64,000 nucleotides of DNA from JAFGVL01 sp964546015 (GCA_964546015.1 CAZJHO010000001.1:1-64000), one strand, 5' to 3'. Shown: positions 1-9,709, counted from the first letter of the stretch. The notes: a model not told the origin generated them from the letters alone. A program made the numbers and translations.

Positions 1-1
1 C

Positions 2-3000
2 ACTACTTATACGATAAAGACGAAAGCATTGAATGGATACAGTGCTGTGGATATGAGTACTACTATAACAGTGACAGTAGGGACTCCTCTTGCATTTACC
101 GGTAATATATCGTCTTCAGCGGGTACTACTATTTGTACCGGAAACACAACAACTCTTACAGCACCAACGCCAACCGGTACTGATGCTGTTGTAACTTGGT
201 ATTCTCAAGAGGACGGTCAGGGAGATATTTACGGTACAGGTATTACATTAGAAAATGTAGGTGTCGGAACTTACTATGCCCGTGCAACCGGTGCTTGTGG
301 TGATCCTATAGAACTTACCCCAGTTACAATTAGCGAAGATCCGGTTTCGGTCAAAGGTAGTATTGCGGGAGGAACATCTATTTGTGGAGTAGTTCCCGGC
401 AGTACAACTGAGATAAGTTTGGAAGATTATGTAGGCACTATTCAATGGCAAAGCCGCACAGGAGATAACGCATGGACGGATATTGAGGGAGAAACAGGCG
501 AAATATATGAAGTAAGTACAGCGACAGCCGGAAAAACTTCGTACAGAGCTATTATTACCAGTGGTGTTTGTAGCGCAATAGAATCAGATACGGTACAGAT
601 AGCAGTATATGCTGTTCCTGTGGCAACTATTACCACTGAGGACCAAACAGTAGAAAACCGTCCGCTATTAACAATAGAATTAGCCGCAAATAATCCGGCT
701 GATATTCAATCGACAGCAGTTGGAGTTTGGTCGTCAGATAATGGCGGTTCGTTCGATGATGAAAACAAATACAATGCAGTGTTTACTCCGGCAGGAATCG
801 GAGAATATACCCTTACATGGACAGTAAGCAATGGAACATGTTCTGATGCTTCGGATGAAATACTCATTACCGTAAATCCGGTAACAGCTCCTTATGTGGT
901 TCCGACAGTAGATTCGGGAGATAAAGACCAAACAATAAGTTTAGGCTCACCTATCGAAGATATAATCTTTGAGTGGGGAGGTTCAGCTACGGATGCAAAT
1001 GTAAGTGGTTTAGAGGATTCAGGTCTTTCTTACACAACTAAGATTGATAATACGGTAACCATTAGTGGAACGCCAACATCAGCGGGAGTTTACTCTTACA
1101 CGGTAACAACTGATGGTGATGAGCCGGATGAGATAACCGGTACAATTACCGTAAAACTTCCGTCACCTGTAGCCGGGGAAGCCACAGCAAAGACAGGATC
1201 AGGCTTTACTGCCAACTGGACAAAAGTAACTGATGCCGATCATTATTCGATAACAATTTTTGAGAATGATGGTACTACTGAAGTAAAAACAGTTTCGACA
1301 GAGTCCGGAAATGAGGAGGTGGAAAGCATAGCTATCACAGGCTTAGATCATAAAACTACCTACAAATACTCAGTAATAGCTGTAGGTGTTGACACAGCTA
1401 TCAATTCTGAGTCTTCTAACCAGATTTCAGTTACTACATTGAGTAATGACAATTTCTTTATTTCATTTACTGTAAGAGGAATATCTGCTGATATTGATAA
1501 TCTATTGAATACTCTTACAGTTGTATTACCTTATGGAACAACGCTTCCAAGTAATTTAGCAGTAGCTTATACAACTTCTTCGGGAGTTCAAAGTGTTACT
1601 CCGGCTGCAGGAACTATTTCTGTAGATGATGGAATGACATTTACAGTAGAAGCAGAAAGCGGCTTGGAAAGAGTTTATACATTGAATGCAAGTGTTGTTG
1701 CGGCTCAACCTAAAGTAGTGGTATTATGTGCTACAGGTAAAACACCAACAGGAACGAATAAATTGAATGCAGCATTAACAGACTATGATGTAACATATAG
1801 AGAAAATCCGGATGCAGCCTATGTAACTTCAATTATGAGTGATGAATCTGTTGACTTGGTTATTTTGCATGAAAGTTTACCTAGTAGTAATGCTGGAGCT
1901 CTTGAATTAGGTAAATATGTTCCGGAGCAAAGTATTGGAGCAATAAAGCCTATCTTAAATACAAAAGCTCATATGTATGGAAAAACCAATTGGCCGTCAG
2001 GAGCAGGTCAGAATGGTGCTGTGAATGACACTTTGATTAATGTAAATGCTTGCTATAATTCTCACCCGATATTTAAAGGTGTTGTGATGAGGGAAGATCA
2101 AAAGATTACAATGTCCAAAGATGCTGGAATTATCAGATATGCGAATAATGTAGCAGGTGTTATTAATATTGCAACAAATAGATCAGCAACATCAACAAAT
2201 GTTTCCATTTTAGAAAAAAACAATGGTACATCATCAGATAACAATAAATATATGATGATTGCTTTTGATGGAACAAGTACAACAGGGGAAGATTTTACTA
2301 CCAATGGTTTATTAGTATTTAAAAACGCCTGCGATTATTTAATAAGCGATGCTGTTTACAATACTAATGCTGATAATGCTGTCACATCACTTGGATTAGT
2401 TGCAGCACCAGGTATTACAGCTACACCGGTTATAACACCAACAGCAGTAACTCTTGGCTCAACAAACTATACGGTGACTTATCCTGTGGGAGCATACGAA
2501 GGTAAAACTAAAACACCTCCAACTATTAATCCAACCATTAATTGTGGAAATGCAGTACAGGAAATTCCTGTTCAGGCAACTCAATTCGATACGGAAGGAA
2601 CCGACAATGTAGCATCAGTAAAAGTAACAGCACAGAATGAAGATGAAAAAACATATTATGTTACCATGAAGCGCTTATTAAGTGATGTAGCTACATTAAG
2701 TGCATTAAAAGTAGGCGGAGTAGATGTGCCGGAATTTACTGCAACAACAAAAAATTATACTATAGCACTCCCATTTGGTACAGCTTATCCAACAACAATA
2801 GCAGCGACTACAACTTATGCTGATGCAACAAAAGTAGAAACACCGGCAACAGGATTTGGAGAAGCTGGTAAAGCAACAGTAGTGGTAACTGCTGAAGATG
2901 GCGAAACAACAGCAACTTATACGGTAACATTCCTCAATACATTAGCTGTTCCATCACCAATTGCAGTATCAGAGTCATCCTCATCGATAAATGTGATCTG

Positions 3001-6000
3001 GACTCCTGTTTCCAATGCGGTGAGCTATACGCTAACGGTTGGAGAGGATATATATAGCGGTTTGAGCGATACGGATGCAACGGGCTATGAAGTATCCGGC
3101 TTGACGGCCGGTGAAACTTACGGCTATACCTTGCAAGCCATTGGCGACGGGGATGTTTATGTAAGTTCTTCTCCATCGGCATCACAAGATGTACGGGTGT
3201 TGAAGAATATCGCTACCCTTGATGGAATAAGCATAAATGGAAGTCCGATAGCCGGATTTACATCAGAAGAGGAATCTTATTCTGTTGAGCTTCCGTATGC
3301 TTATGAAGGTGCTCCCGGCGATGTGGTTGTCACAGCCACCCCTACGGATGAAGATGCGTCGTATGAAATCACCGTTGCTCTTGTATCCTTTGGCGGCACG
3401 GTAACTATCACGGTAAAAGCTGAAGATGAGGCAATAACAGAAATATATTATGTTACCATATCAAAATCCGCCGCCCCAAGTACTGTTTCCACCTTAGCCA
3501 GCTTGAGCATCGGTGGAGTAAATATAGAAGACTTTGAAGAAGAAACCACCAGCTATTATTATACGGTATCTTCGAGCATCTTCCCGGATTCATCGGCAAT
3601 AGCGATTGACGGTATTCCAAGTCATATAGCCGCTGAAGTTACCTCAAGGGTAAATGCGACGGTTTTTGGGGGAGAATCCTCAATCACAGTCACTGCCGAG
3701 AGCGGAGCCACCCAGACCTATAATGTAATCATCCGCGGCACTTTGGATTCACCTGAAGATTTGGGGGTCACATCGGTAACAGCCAATGGCTTTACAGCGA
3801 ATTGGACCTTGGATGAGAACGCGAGTTCCTATACCGTTGAGCTATGGGATGCAGAAGGGAAGATAGAATCCAAGACACAGACAGGATTAATCGAATCTAC
3901 GGCTGTTTTTACAGGATTAACCCCAAATGTAACCTACACGGTAAAAGTAATGGCCATTGGAGATGACGATGCGTATGTAAGTTCGTCGTTATCGACAGTA
4001 TCCCAACGCACCAAGAACACCGATGCTACCCTTAGCAGCCTTGTTCCGAGCATAGGATCATTGGTTCCTGAGTTTAGTTCCACTACCGGAACTTATACGG
4101 TCTCTGTATCCTATACAAGCTCAACTCCAAGCATTACCATAAGTAAAACGGACTCCAATTCCACCACCGATCCTGCTTTGAGCACGATCAATGCAGGATC
4201 ATGGGAAGATAACATTGCCGTGGCGAGTGTTACAGTAACAGCAGAAGACGGAGTAACAGAGAAGACCTATACGGTTACCTTTACCCGGGAGTCGGCAAGC
4301 AGTGATGCCCGTATCGAGACCTTTGCAGTTTCCGGACAAATAGGCAGTTCTATAATAGACCAAGAATCGGGAACAATTGTGGTGACACTTCCAATAACGA
4401 ATGATAAGAAGTCAATAAGTCCTGTGCTAGGTTTCTTTGCTCCGGTAGAAGGCTACACGCCTACGGGCAGCCAGAACTTTGCCGATGCCGCTACGGGTTA
4501 TATTAATTATACGGTAACGGCTCAAGATGGAGTAACCACGAAGACTTATGCGGTAAAAGTTCTTTGGAATGAGGGCCGGCCATGTACGGTAACTTATGAA
4601 GCTGGACAAGGGACTTATTATAGTGCTTCCGGAGCTACGCCGCGGTATTATTGGGACTTAGAGAATGTAGGTCGTTTCATGCGAGGTCCAGCAGGAATGA
4701 GTTCATTGAATTCCACCACAACGATCTCTGGCGGATGTAGCGGGGTAACTGCAGGCTTTAGTTTAAGTGACTTTGCTTTCCAAACCTATAATGCGGTTAA
4801 ATCCATCTATATTTATGGAGTTGGAGGAGGCAGCAATAGATACTTCACTGCGGTACAGGTTGGTCCATACAATGATTATACGGATCAGGCATATCTATTG
4901 AGCGGAAGTCCTGATGGAGATATGGACCAAAATTGCGATAGTTTAAAAATTACTTTTGTTAATAATGTAATCGACCAAGTTCCGGTAACAGTAGAGGCAA
5001 ATCAATACATAAGGATAACCTTCAATGGAAGTGTAAATGTAGGCAAGTTAGTTATGGAATTATCTGGTTGCTCCAGTGAGAGCAATTTAACGAAGCCTTT
5101 GCCTGTAATAGCATCGGGCAGTATCACTACCACAGGCTTCCGAGTAACCTGGCCATCGATAAATAATGCGATGGGATACAGTGTTAAGCTTTATAAAGAA
5201 GGAGTTTTAGAAGAAAGCAAGAGTGCAAGTTTTATCTCAACGGGCATTGACTTTACCGGATTGGATGCTGCATATAATTACACCGTATCGGTTACTGCTG
5301 TAGGAGATGGGGTTGAGTACGCCACATCAGAGGAATCCGATAAGATACCTGTTGCCCTTATCCGTAACTATGTAAGTACAGAAACTGGTTCATTTGCGGA
5401 TATTAAATGGAACTTGAATGATGGTGAAGGTTCCAGTGATGTTACTATTACAAATGGATTTAATACGGCAACATTGGCTGGTACGGGAACTATAACGCTT
5501 GATGAAGGAACATATCAGGGAAATACATTAATTGTAATGCCGGGAACCAAGTTCTCAGTTACAGGAGGTTCTCTCACTGTTGATGAAATAATTATTTATG
5601 GAGATCAGCCTCAATATGTAGATGCTTATTCCTTTGGTCAGATTAAAGATCAAATAGAAGGTGTTAATGCTAATAAAGTGTCTTTTGCTCGTACTTTCAT
5701 CAAACGCGATGCTTCGGATAAGCAACGATGGTATAATATTTCTATTCCATTTGATGTAGATAAAGTTTATGCCTTGAATGCCGACGGTACGCGTACCGAA
5801 ATGCAAATGGCAGACGGTGATGCCGATGGTGATTTTTATATGGAATACTATGATGGCGCCTCTCGTGCCTCAACAAAAACATCGACCGGTAACTGGAAAT
5901 TCAATACAATTGAAAGAGGGATAAATGCTAATGAAGGATATACTTTTGCTATTGATAGAGATTTCCCAACTCGTGCTACGGCTTCTGTGACAGTATTATT

Positions 6001-7006
6001 TACATCTGCAGAAGAAGACCCAACTGCATTATTGATTTGGAATTCTTCAGATAAAACTTATTCTGTTACGCCTTATGAGTCAACTGTTATTGGACACCAA
6101 GGATGGAACTATATCGGAAATCCATACTCGATGCCGTATAAAACAGGTCCGGTAGGAATATTCTATGTATATGATGAATTTAATAAGGTATATGAAACTC
6201 GTACCAATTTCCGTATGAGTGATAAGGATAAATATTTAGATCCATTTAAACCGTTCTTTATTCAAGCGACTACAAGTTCTGTTTCATTTGGGGCAACAAA
6301 TGTTGCTTTGCGTGGATTCGGTACAGAACCGATACATTCGTTGGCTCTTAATCTTACCGGCGGAAATTATACGGATGAATATTATTTGGAATTGAATCAA
6401 GAATCGACAATCGGATATGATTTGAATAGAGATGGACAGAAAGTATATAGTACATCAACAACTGTTCCGTTGTTATTTGCTACTTATGGAGGATATGATT
6501 TAAGTGTAACATCTATTCCTTATGAAACAGGTAAAGATATAGAAATACCAATGTCATATTATTCTCCGGGTGCGGGTACTTATACTATCTCCTATGCATC
6601 TACAGATGCTTCGCAAGATTTCACAAAAGTTATCTTAAAAGATAATGTAGGTAACCAAATAGATTTGCTTGCCGAAGAAACATATTCGGTTGTATCTGCT
6701 AAAAAAGAAACAGTAAAAGGAAAATTGACTTTAATTGTTTCTCTTAGATCGTCAGATAATACACCGACACACATTCCTCAAACAGGAGATGGAAAAGTTA
6801 AGATTATAGCGACCGGAAATCAATTAGTATTAAGCGGATTGGATGCTAAAGCTACAGTAAGGTTGTTTGATATTGCCGGACGACGAATTGCTACTTATGA
6901 AAATGTAGAAAATAATCAGCCTCTGATTACAAACTTAACGGGTGTTTACATTGTCAGAGTAGATAATGAAATCCAAAAAGCTAAAGCTAGAGTGATTTTA
7001 AAATAA
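2..7006 (+). CDS. Giant multidomain T9SS-secreted surface protein (5' end outside window)
   Basis: The reading frame is open from the window edge, so the start and signal peptide lie upstream. Residues here are counted from a TTG at 29, which is probably not the start; 2325 residues follow it. Seen in order: Ig/PKD-like beta domains (about 20-290), an Fn3 domain (about 385-475), a cadherin-like beta-sandwich unit, an alpha/beta segment (about 562-775) resembling a ThuA/class-I-amidotransferase-like fold, alternating cadherin-like units (recurring VTAEDG...YTVTF) and Fn3 domains (about 900-1520), a Cys-containing beta domain, another Fn3 (about 1690-1780), a long C-terminal beta region, and a T9SS type A sorting domain (about 2250-2325) ending in VYIVRVDNEIQKAKARVILK. 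It is probably a cell-surface adhesin-like or matrix protein exported by the T9SS. The ligand is unknown. Codon use changes inside the gene (see findings). Confidence 0.9.
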   Translation, partial: TTYTIKTKALNGYSAVDMSTTITVTVGTPLAFTGNISSSAGTTICTGNTTTLTAPTPTGTDAVVTWYSQEDGQGDIYGTGITLENVGVGTYYARATGACGDPIELTPVTISEDPVSVKGSIAGGTSICGVVPGSTTEISLEDYVGTIQWQSRTGDNAWTDIEGETGEIYEVSTATAGKTSYRAIITSGVCSAIESDTVQIAVYAVPVATITTEDQTVENRPLLTIELAANNPADIQSTAVGVWSSDNGGSFDDENKYNAVFTPAGIGEYTLTWTVSNGTCSDASDEILITVNPVTAPYVVPTVDSGDKDQTISLGSPIEDIIFEWGGSATDANVSGLEDSGLSYTTKIDNTVTISGTPTSAGVYSYTVTTDGDEPDEITGTITVKLPSPVAGEATAKTGSGFTANWTKVTDADHYSITIFENDGTTEVKTVSTESGNEEVESIAITGLDHKTTYKYSVIAVGVDTAINSESSNQISVTTLSNDNFFISFTVRGISADIDNLLNTLTVVLPYGTTLPSNLAVAYTTSSGVQSVTPAAGTISVDDGMTFTVEAESGLERVYTLNASVVAAQPKVVVLCATGKTPTGTNKLNAALTDYDVTYRENPDAAYVTSIMSDESVDLVILHESLPSSNAGALELGKYVPEQSIGAIKPILNTKAHMYGKTNWPSGAGQNGAVNDTLINVNACYNSHPIFKGVVMREDQKITMSKDAGIIRYANNVAGVINIATNRSATSTNVSILEKNNGTSSDNNKYMMIAFDGTSTTGEDFTTNGLLVFKNACDYLISDAVYNTNADNAVTSLGLVAAPGITATPVITPTAVTLGSTNYTVTYPVGAYEGKTKTPPTINPTINCGNAVQEIPVQATQFDTEGTDNVASVKVTAQNEDEKTYYVTMKRLLSDVATLSALKVGGVDVPEFTATTKNYTIALPFGTAYPTTIAATTTYADATKVETPATGFGEAGKATVVVTAEDGETTATYTVTFLNTLAVPSPIAVSESSSSINVIWTPVSNAVSYTLTVGEDIYSGLSDTDATGYEVSGLTAGETYGYTLQAIGDGDVYVSSSPSASQDVRVLKNIATLDGISINGSPIAGFTSEEESYSVELPYAYEGAPGDVVVTATPTDEDASYEITVALVSFGGTVTITVKAEDEAITEIYYVTISKSAAPSTVSTLASLSIGGVNIEDFEEETTSYYYTVSSSIFPDSSAIAIDGIPSHIAAEVTSRVNATVFGGESSITVTAESGATQTYNVIIRGTLDSPEDLGVTSVTANGFTANWTLDENASSYTVELWDAEGKIESKTQTGLIESTAVFTGLTPNVTYTVKVMAIGDDDAYVSSSLSTVSQRTKNTDATLSSLVPSIGSLVPEFSSTTGTYTVSVSYTSSTPSITISKTDSNSTTDPALSTINAGSWEDNIAVASVTVTAEDGVTEKTYTVTFTRESASSDARIETFAVSGQIGSSIIDQESGTIVVTLPITNDKKSISPVLGFFAPVEGYTPTGSQNFADAATGYINYTVTAQDGVTTKTYAVKVLWNEGRPCTVTYEAGQGTYYSASGATPRYYWDLENVGRFMRGPAGMSSLNSTTTISGGCSGVTAGFSLSDFAFQTYNAVKSIYIYGVGGGSNRYFTAVQVGPYNDYTDQAYLLSGSPDGDMDQNCDSLKITFVNNVIDQVPVTVEANQYIRITFNGSVNVGKLVMELSGCSSESNLTKPLPVIASGSITTTGFRVTWPSINNAMGYSVKLYKEGVLEESKSASFISTGIDFTGLDAAYNYTVSVTAVGDGVEYATSEESDKIPVALIRNYVSTETGSFADIKWNLNDGEGSSDVTITNGFNTATLAGTGTITLDEGTYQGNTLIVMPGTKFSVTGGSLTVDEIIIYGDQPQYVDAYSFGQIKDQIEGVNANKVSFARTFIKRDASDKQRWYNISIPFDVDKVYALNADGTRTEMQMADGDADGDFYMEYYDGASRASTKTSTGNWKFNTIERGINANEGYTFAIDRDFPTRATASVTVLFTSAEEDPTALLIWNSSDKTYSVTPYESTVIGHQGWNYIGNPYSMPYKTGPVGIFYVYDEFNKVYETRTNFRMSDKDKYLDPFKPFFIQATTSSVSFGATNVALRGFGTEPIHSLALNLTGGNYTDEYYLELNQESTIGYDLNRDGQKVYSTSTTVPLLFATYGGYDLSVTSIPYETGKDIEIPMSYYSPGAGTYTISYASTDASQDFTKVILKDNVGNQIDLLAEETYSVVSAKKETVKGKLTLIVSLRSSDNTPTHIPQTGDGKVKIIATGNQLVLSGLDAKATVRLFDIAGRRIATYENVENNQPLITNLTGVYIVRVDNEIQKAKARVILK

Positions 7007-7017
7007 GTGAAACTAGC

Positions 7018-7041
7018 CGGCAGGGTTTACCAACCCTGCCG
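7018..7041 (+). other. Perfect 10-bp hairpin in the gap between giant cargo gene and small tail protein gene
   Basis: CGGCAGGGTT and AACCCTGCCG form a perfect inverted repeat around a TACC loop. It begins 11 bases after the stop codon. No U-tract follows, so it looks less like a terminator than like an mRNA 3'-end stabiliser or a partial attenuator between two co-transcribed genes. Confidence 0.6.
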
Positions 7042-7057
7042 ATAAAAGAATAAATTT

Positions 7058-7354
7058 ATGAAAAAGATAGGAATAGTTCTATTATTGGTTTTTACATTAA
7101 GTGGTTTATTATTTGCCGTTTCACTTCCCCAAAAAGGCTATAATAATAAAGAAGAAGAAAAAACACTTAATCCGGAATTTATATTTGAAGTAACCGATGG
7201 AAATGATACAATCTTGATTTTGCGGGCAAATGAAGGCGGGTCTGGTCAAGATGAACCTGAAGCTCCTATTGGTGATGCCATCTTGCCATTGTTCCTTTTG
7301 TTGAGTTCCTATGGTGGATATAAATTTTATAAAAGAAAAAAGATTGGTTCATAA
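7058..7354 (+). CDS. Small secreted protein with PID-CTERM-like membrane/basic tail
   Basis: This 98-residue protein has an N-terminal signal peptide (about 1-21, MKKIGIVLLLVFTLSGLLFA), a short polar acidic middle, and a tail consisting of PIGD (70-73), a hydrophobic stretch (about 74-89) and a basic end KRKK (92-95). That tripartite tail resembles C-terminal sorting signals of the PID-CTERM type known in Bacteroidota; the assignment is by pattern only. It lies 51 bp downstream of the giant T9SS cargo gene and precedes a strong terminator, so the two are probably co-transcribed. No enzymatic motif is visible. It could be a membrane-held accessory of the cargo or a substrate of an unknown sorting protease. 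Confidence 0.7.
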   Translation: MKKIGIVLLLVFTLSGLLFAVSLPQKGYNNKEEEKTLNPEFIFEVTDGNDTILILRANEGGSGQDEPEAPIGDAILPLFLLLSSYGGYKFYKRKKIGS

Positions 7355-7386
7355 TTGAACAAGTTGGTTGGTTTGTTTTTGGTGTG

Positions 7387-7421
7387 AAGCTGCCGGATTA
7401 TCCCGGTAGCTTTGCTTTTTT
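7387..7421 (+). terminator. Rho-independent terminator of the giant cargo/small protein unit
   Basis: A 10-bp stem (AAGCTGCCGG with CCGGTAGCTT, one G-U pair) is followed by TGCTTTTTT, 32 bp after the stop of the small protein gene. Confidence 0.8.
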
Positions 7422-7444
7422 ATGAAAGGAAAGATAATAAAAGA

Positions 7445-7467
7445 AGGAGAACAATTATTGTTCTCCT
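7445..7467 (-). terminator. Terminator of prfB with the stop codon in its loop
   Basis: GGAGAACAA and TTGTTCTCC form a perfect 9-bp stem around the loop that holds the prfB TAA (7455-7457). On the minus strand it is followed by a U-rich run (TTCTTTTATTATC). The stem therefore overlaps the last codons of prfB. Confidence 0.7.
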
Positions 7468-8568
7468 CCAAATTCCATTAAATAAGCTTTGATAAAATCG
7501 TCGATATCACCATCCATTACGGCTTGCACATTCGATGTCTGATAGTTTGTTCGATGGTCTTTTACCCGTCGGTCATCAAATACATAACTGCGTATTTGCG
7601 AGCCCCATTCAATTTTCTTTTTATCCGCCTCTATCTTGGCTTGCGCTGCCATTCGGCGTTTCAATTCCCGGTCGTATAGTTGCGAGCGGAGCAATCGCAT
7701 TGCATTTTCACGGTTGTCCAGCTGAGAGCGAGTTTCAGTATTCTCAATTAGTATTTCTTCTTCTTCGCCGGTATCAGGATCTTTGTATTTGTAACGAAGC
7801 CGAACGCCTGTTTCTACCTTGTTCACATTTTGTCCTCCGGCGCCACCGGATCGAAATAAATCCCAAGTAATATTAGCGGGATTCACTTCTACCTCAATTG
7901 TATCATCTACCAAAGGAGTTACAAATACCGAAGCAAATGAGGTCATTCGTTTGCCTTGTGCATTGTATGGTGATACGCGTACGAGGCGATGTACGCCGTT
8001 TTCACTTTTAAGATAGCCGTAAGCCATATCTCCTTCTACTTGTAAAGTAGCGGTTTTTATGCCGGCTTCATCGCCTTCCTGAAAGTTGGTAACGGTAACT
8101 TTATAATTTTTTGTTTCGCACCAGCGCGCATATAATCGGTATAGCATTGAAGCCCAGTCCTGGCTTTCTGTTCCACCTGCTCCTGAAACAATCTTAAGTA
8201 CAGCACCTAAACTATCTTCCTCGCGGCGGAGCATATTTCGCAATTCAAGGTCTTCAATCAATTTTATAGCGTGTGCATAAGCTTCATCTACCTCGTCTTC
8301 AGTAACAATTCCTTCTTTGCAGAAATCAAATGCAAGGGCTAACTCATCAGTAGTTGTTTTTACTTCATTATAAGCATCAATCCAGAATTTGATGGATTTT
8401 ACTTTTTTCATTTGTGTTTCGGCACGCTTAGCATCTTCCCAAAAATCGGGAGCATGTGTGCGAAGTTCTTCCTCTTGTAGTTCTACGGTTTTGGCATCAA
8501 TGTCAAAGATACCTCCTAAGCGCATACTCGCGCTCTTGCGTCTCTTTTAGGGTTTCTATTGTAATCAT
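7455..8568 (-). CDS. prfB: Peptide chain release factor 2, with programmed +1 frameshift
   Basis: RF2 releases finished peptides at UAA and UGA. The C-terminal part shows the catalytic GGQ (in RSGGAGGQNVNKVET) and the RF2 stop-recognition region. The true start is ATG at 8568, not the in-frame ATG at 8525: 21 codons run to an in-frame TGA at 8505-8503 in the context AGG AGG TAT CTT TGA C, the classic RF2 autoregulatory slip site. A +1 shift at CTT continues with GAC (8504-8502), giving LRRYL-DIDAKT, which matches the family, and about 370 residues in total. The stop-reading tripeptide is SPY rather than the textbook SPF. Low RF2 should favour shifting, so the gene senses its own product. Confidence 0.95.
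8502..8516 (-). promoter_or_regulatory. prfB +1 programmed frameshift site
   Basis: On the minus strand the sequence reads AGGAGG TAT CTT TGA C: a Shine-Dalgarno-like stimulator, the CUU slippery codon and a weak UGA-C stop, with the same spacing as the Escherichia coli prfB site. Confidence 0.93.
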
Positions 8569-8659
8569 TTTTTAGTTACGAGTCGAGCTACAAGATACAA
8601 GTTTTGAGTAAACAAGCATACAAGTAAACTATTTTTCAATAAGAATTTTCTACTTTCCA

Positions 8660-9709
8660 CTAAATTATAAGCATTGCATCGCCATATACACCAAAGCGAT
8701 AATTTTCTTTCAATGCAATTTGGTAGGCATTCATAACATTTTCATAGCCACCAAATGCTGCGGTGAGCATTAATAGGGTAGAGTATGGTAGATGAAAGTT
8801 AGAAATCATGCTGTTGGCAACACTGAAATCGTATGGAGGAAAAATAAATTTATTTGTCCAACCATTATATGGTTTTAAGTGCCCTATACTGCCTACGCTT
8901 GTTTCGATAGCGCGCATTACGGTGGTTCCTACCGCACAAATATTATGGCGAGAATCTTTTGCTTTATTTACAATCTCGCAAGCTTCCTCGGTTATTGTTA
9001 ATTGTTCCGAGTCCATTTTATGTTTGGTAAGATCTTCTACATCAATTTCGCGGAAATTACCTAATCCGGCATGCAAGGTTACATAGGCGAACTTCAAACC
9101 TTTTATTTCTGCTCTTTTTAATAATTCGCGGCTAAAGTGCATTCCGGCAGTTGGAGCAACAACTGCTCCTTCGTTTTTAGCAAATATGGTTTGATAGCGA
9201 TTTGCGTCTTCTGGTTCGACATCACGACGAACAAACCGCGGAAGAGGCGTCTCTCCCAAACGATAAAGAGCTTCTTTAAACTCGTCATGATCACCATCGA
9301 AAAGGAAACGGAGCGTACGACCACGCGAAGTTGTATTATCTATTACTTCGGCAACCATCGAATCGTCCTCACCAAAATACAATTTATTTCCAATACGGAT
9401 CTTTCGGGCAGGGTCAACCAGTACATCCCACAAGCGTAATTCGTGGCTTAATTCACGAAGTAAAAAAACTTCAATCGTTGCTCCGGTTTTTTCTTTATTT
9501 CCGTATAAACGAGCAGGAAAAACCTTTGTATCATTAAATATAAAAATATCTTTATCATCGAAATAATTCAATATCTCTTTAAACAATTTGTGTTCAATTT
9601 CGCCTGTTTTTTTATGTAAAACCAAAAGGCGCGATTCGTCACGATTATTAGTCGGGTACAAAGCAATCCGATCTTCGGGCAAATTGTATTTGAATTGAGA
9701 TAGTTTCAT
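8660..9709 (-). CDS. queA: S-adenosylmethionine:tRNA ribosyltransferase-isomerase
   Basis: QueA transfers and isomerises the ribosyl group of SAM onto preQ1 at tRNA position 34, giving epoxyqueuosine. The 349 residues match the usual length. Family hallmarks are visible: the N-terminal [39 protein letters not shown], the [10 protein letters not shown] loop and the C-terminal [15 protein letters not shown]. The gene lies between prfB and alaS on the same strand. A possible -7 box (TAATTTTG) lies at 9740-9733, so it may have its own promoter. Confidence 0.96.
   Translation of the reverse strand: MKLSQFKYNLPEDRIALYPTNNRDESRLLVLHKKTGEIEHKLFKEILNYFDDKDIFIFNDTKVFPARLYGNKEKTGATIEVFLLRELSHELRLWDVLVDPARKIRIGNKLYFGEDDSMVAEVIDNTTSRGRTLRFLFDGDHDEFKEALYRLGETPLPRFVRRDVEPEDANRYQTIFAKNEGAVVAPTAGMHFSRELLKRAEIKGLKFAYVTLHAGLGNFREIDVEDLTKHKMDSEQLTITEEACEIVNKAKDSRHNICAVGTTVMRAIETSVGSIGHLKPYNGWTNKFIFPPYDFSVANSMISNFHLPYSTLLMLTAAFGGYENVMNAYQIALKENYRFGVYGDAMLII

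Noticed and set aside
1..7006. Tandem domain repeats of the giant gene as a DNA satellite or CRISPR-like array
   Set aside because: The repeated units are diverged protein domains of about 80-90 residues, not near-identical DNA repeats with spacers.
7535..7870. 111-codon plus-strand frame opposite prfB
   Set aside because: Antisense shadow of a strongly conserved gene, with no promoter and no family-like sequence.
8502..8525. ATG at 8525 as prfB start
   Set aside because: The upstream frame with the AGG AGG TAT CTT TGA C slip site gives the family-conserved N-terminus; the ATG at 8525 overlaps that site and codes for MRLGGIF, which no RF2 has.
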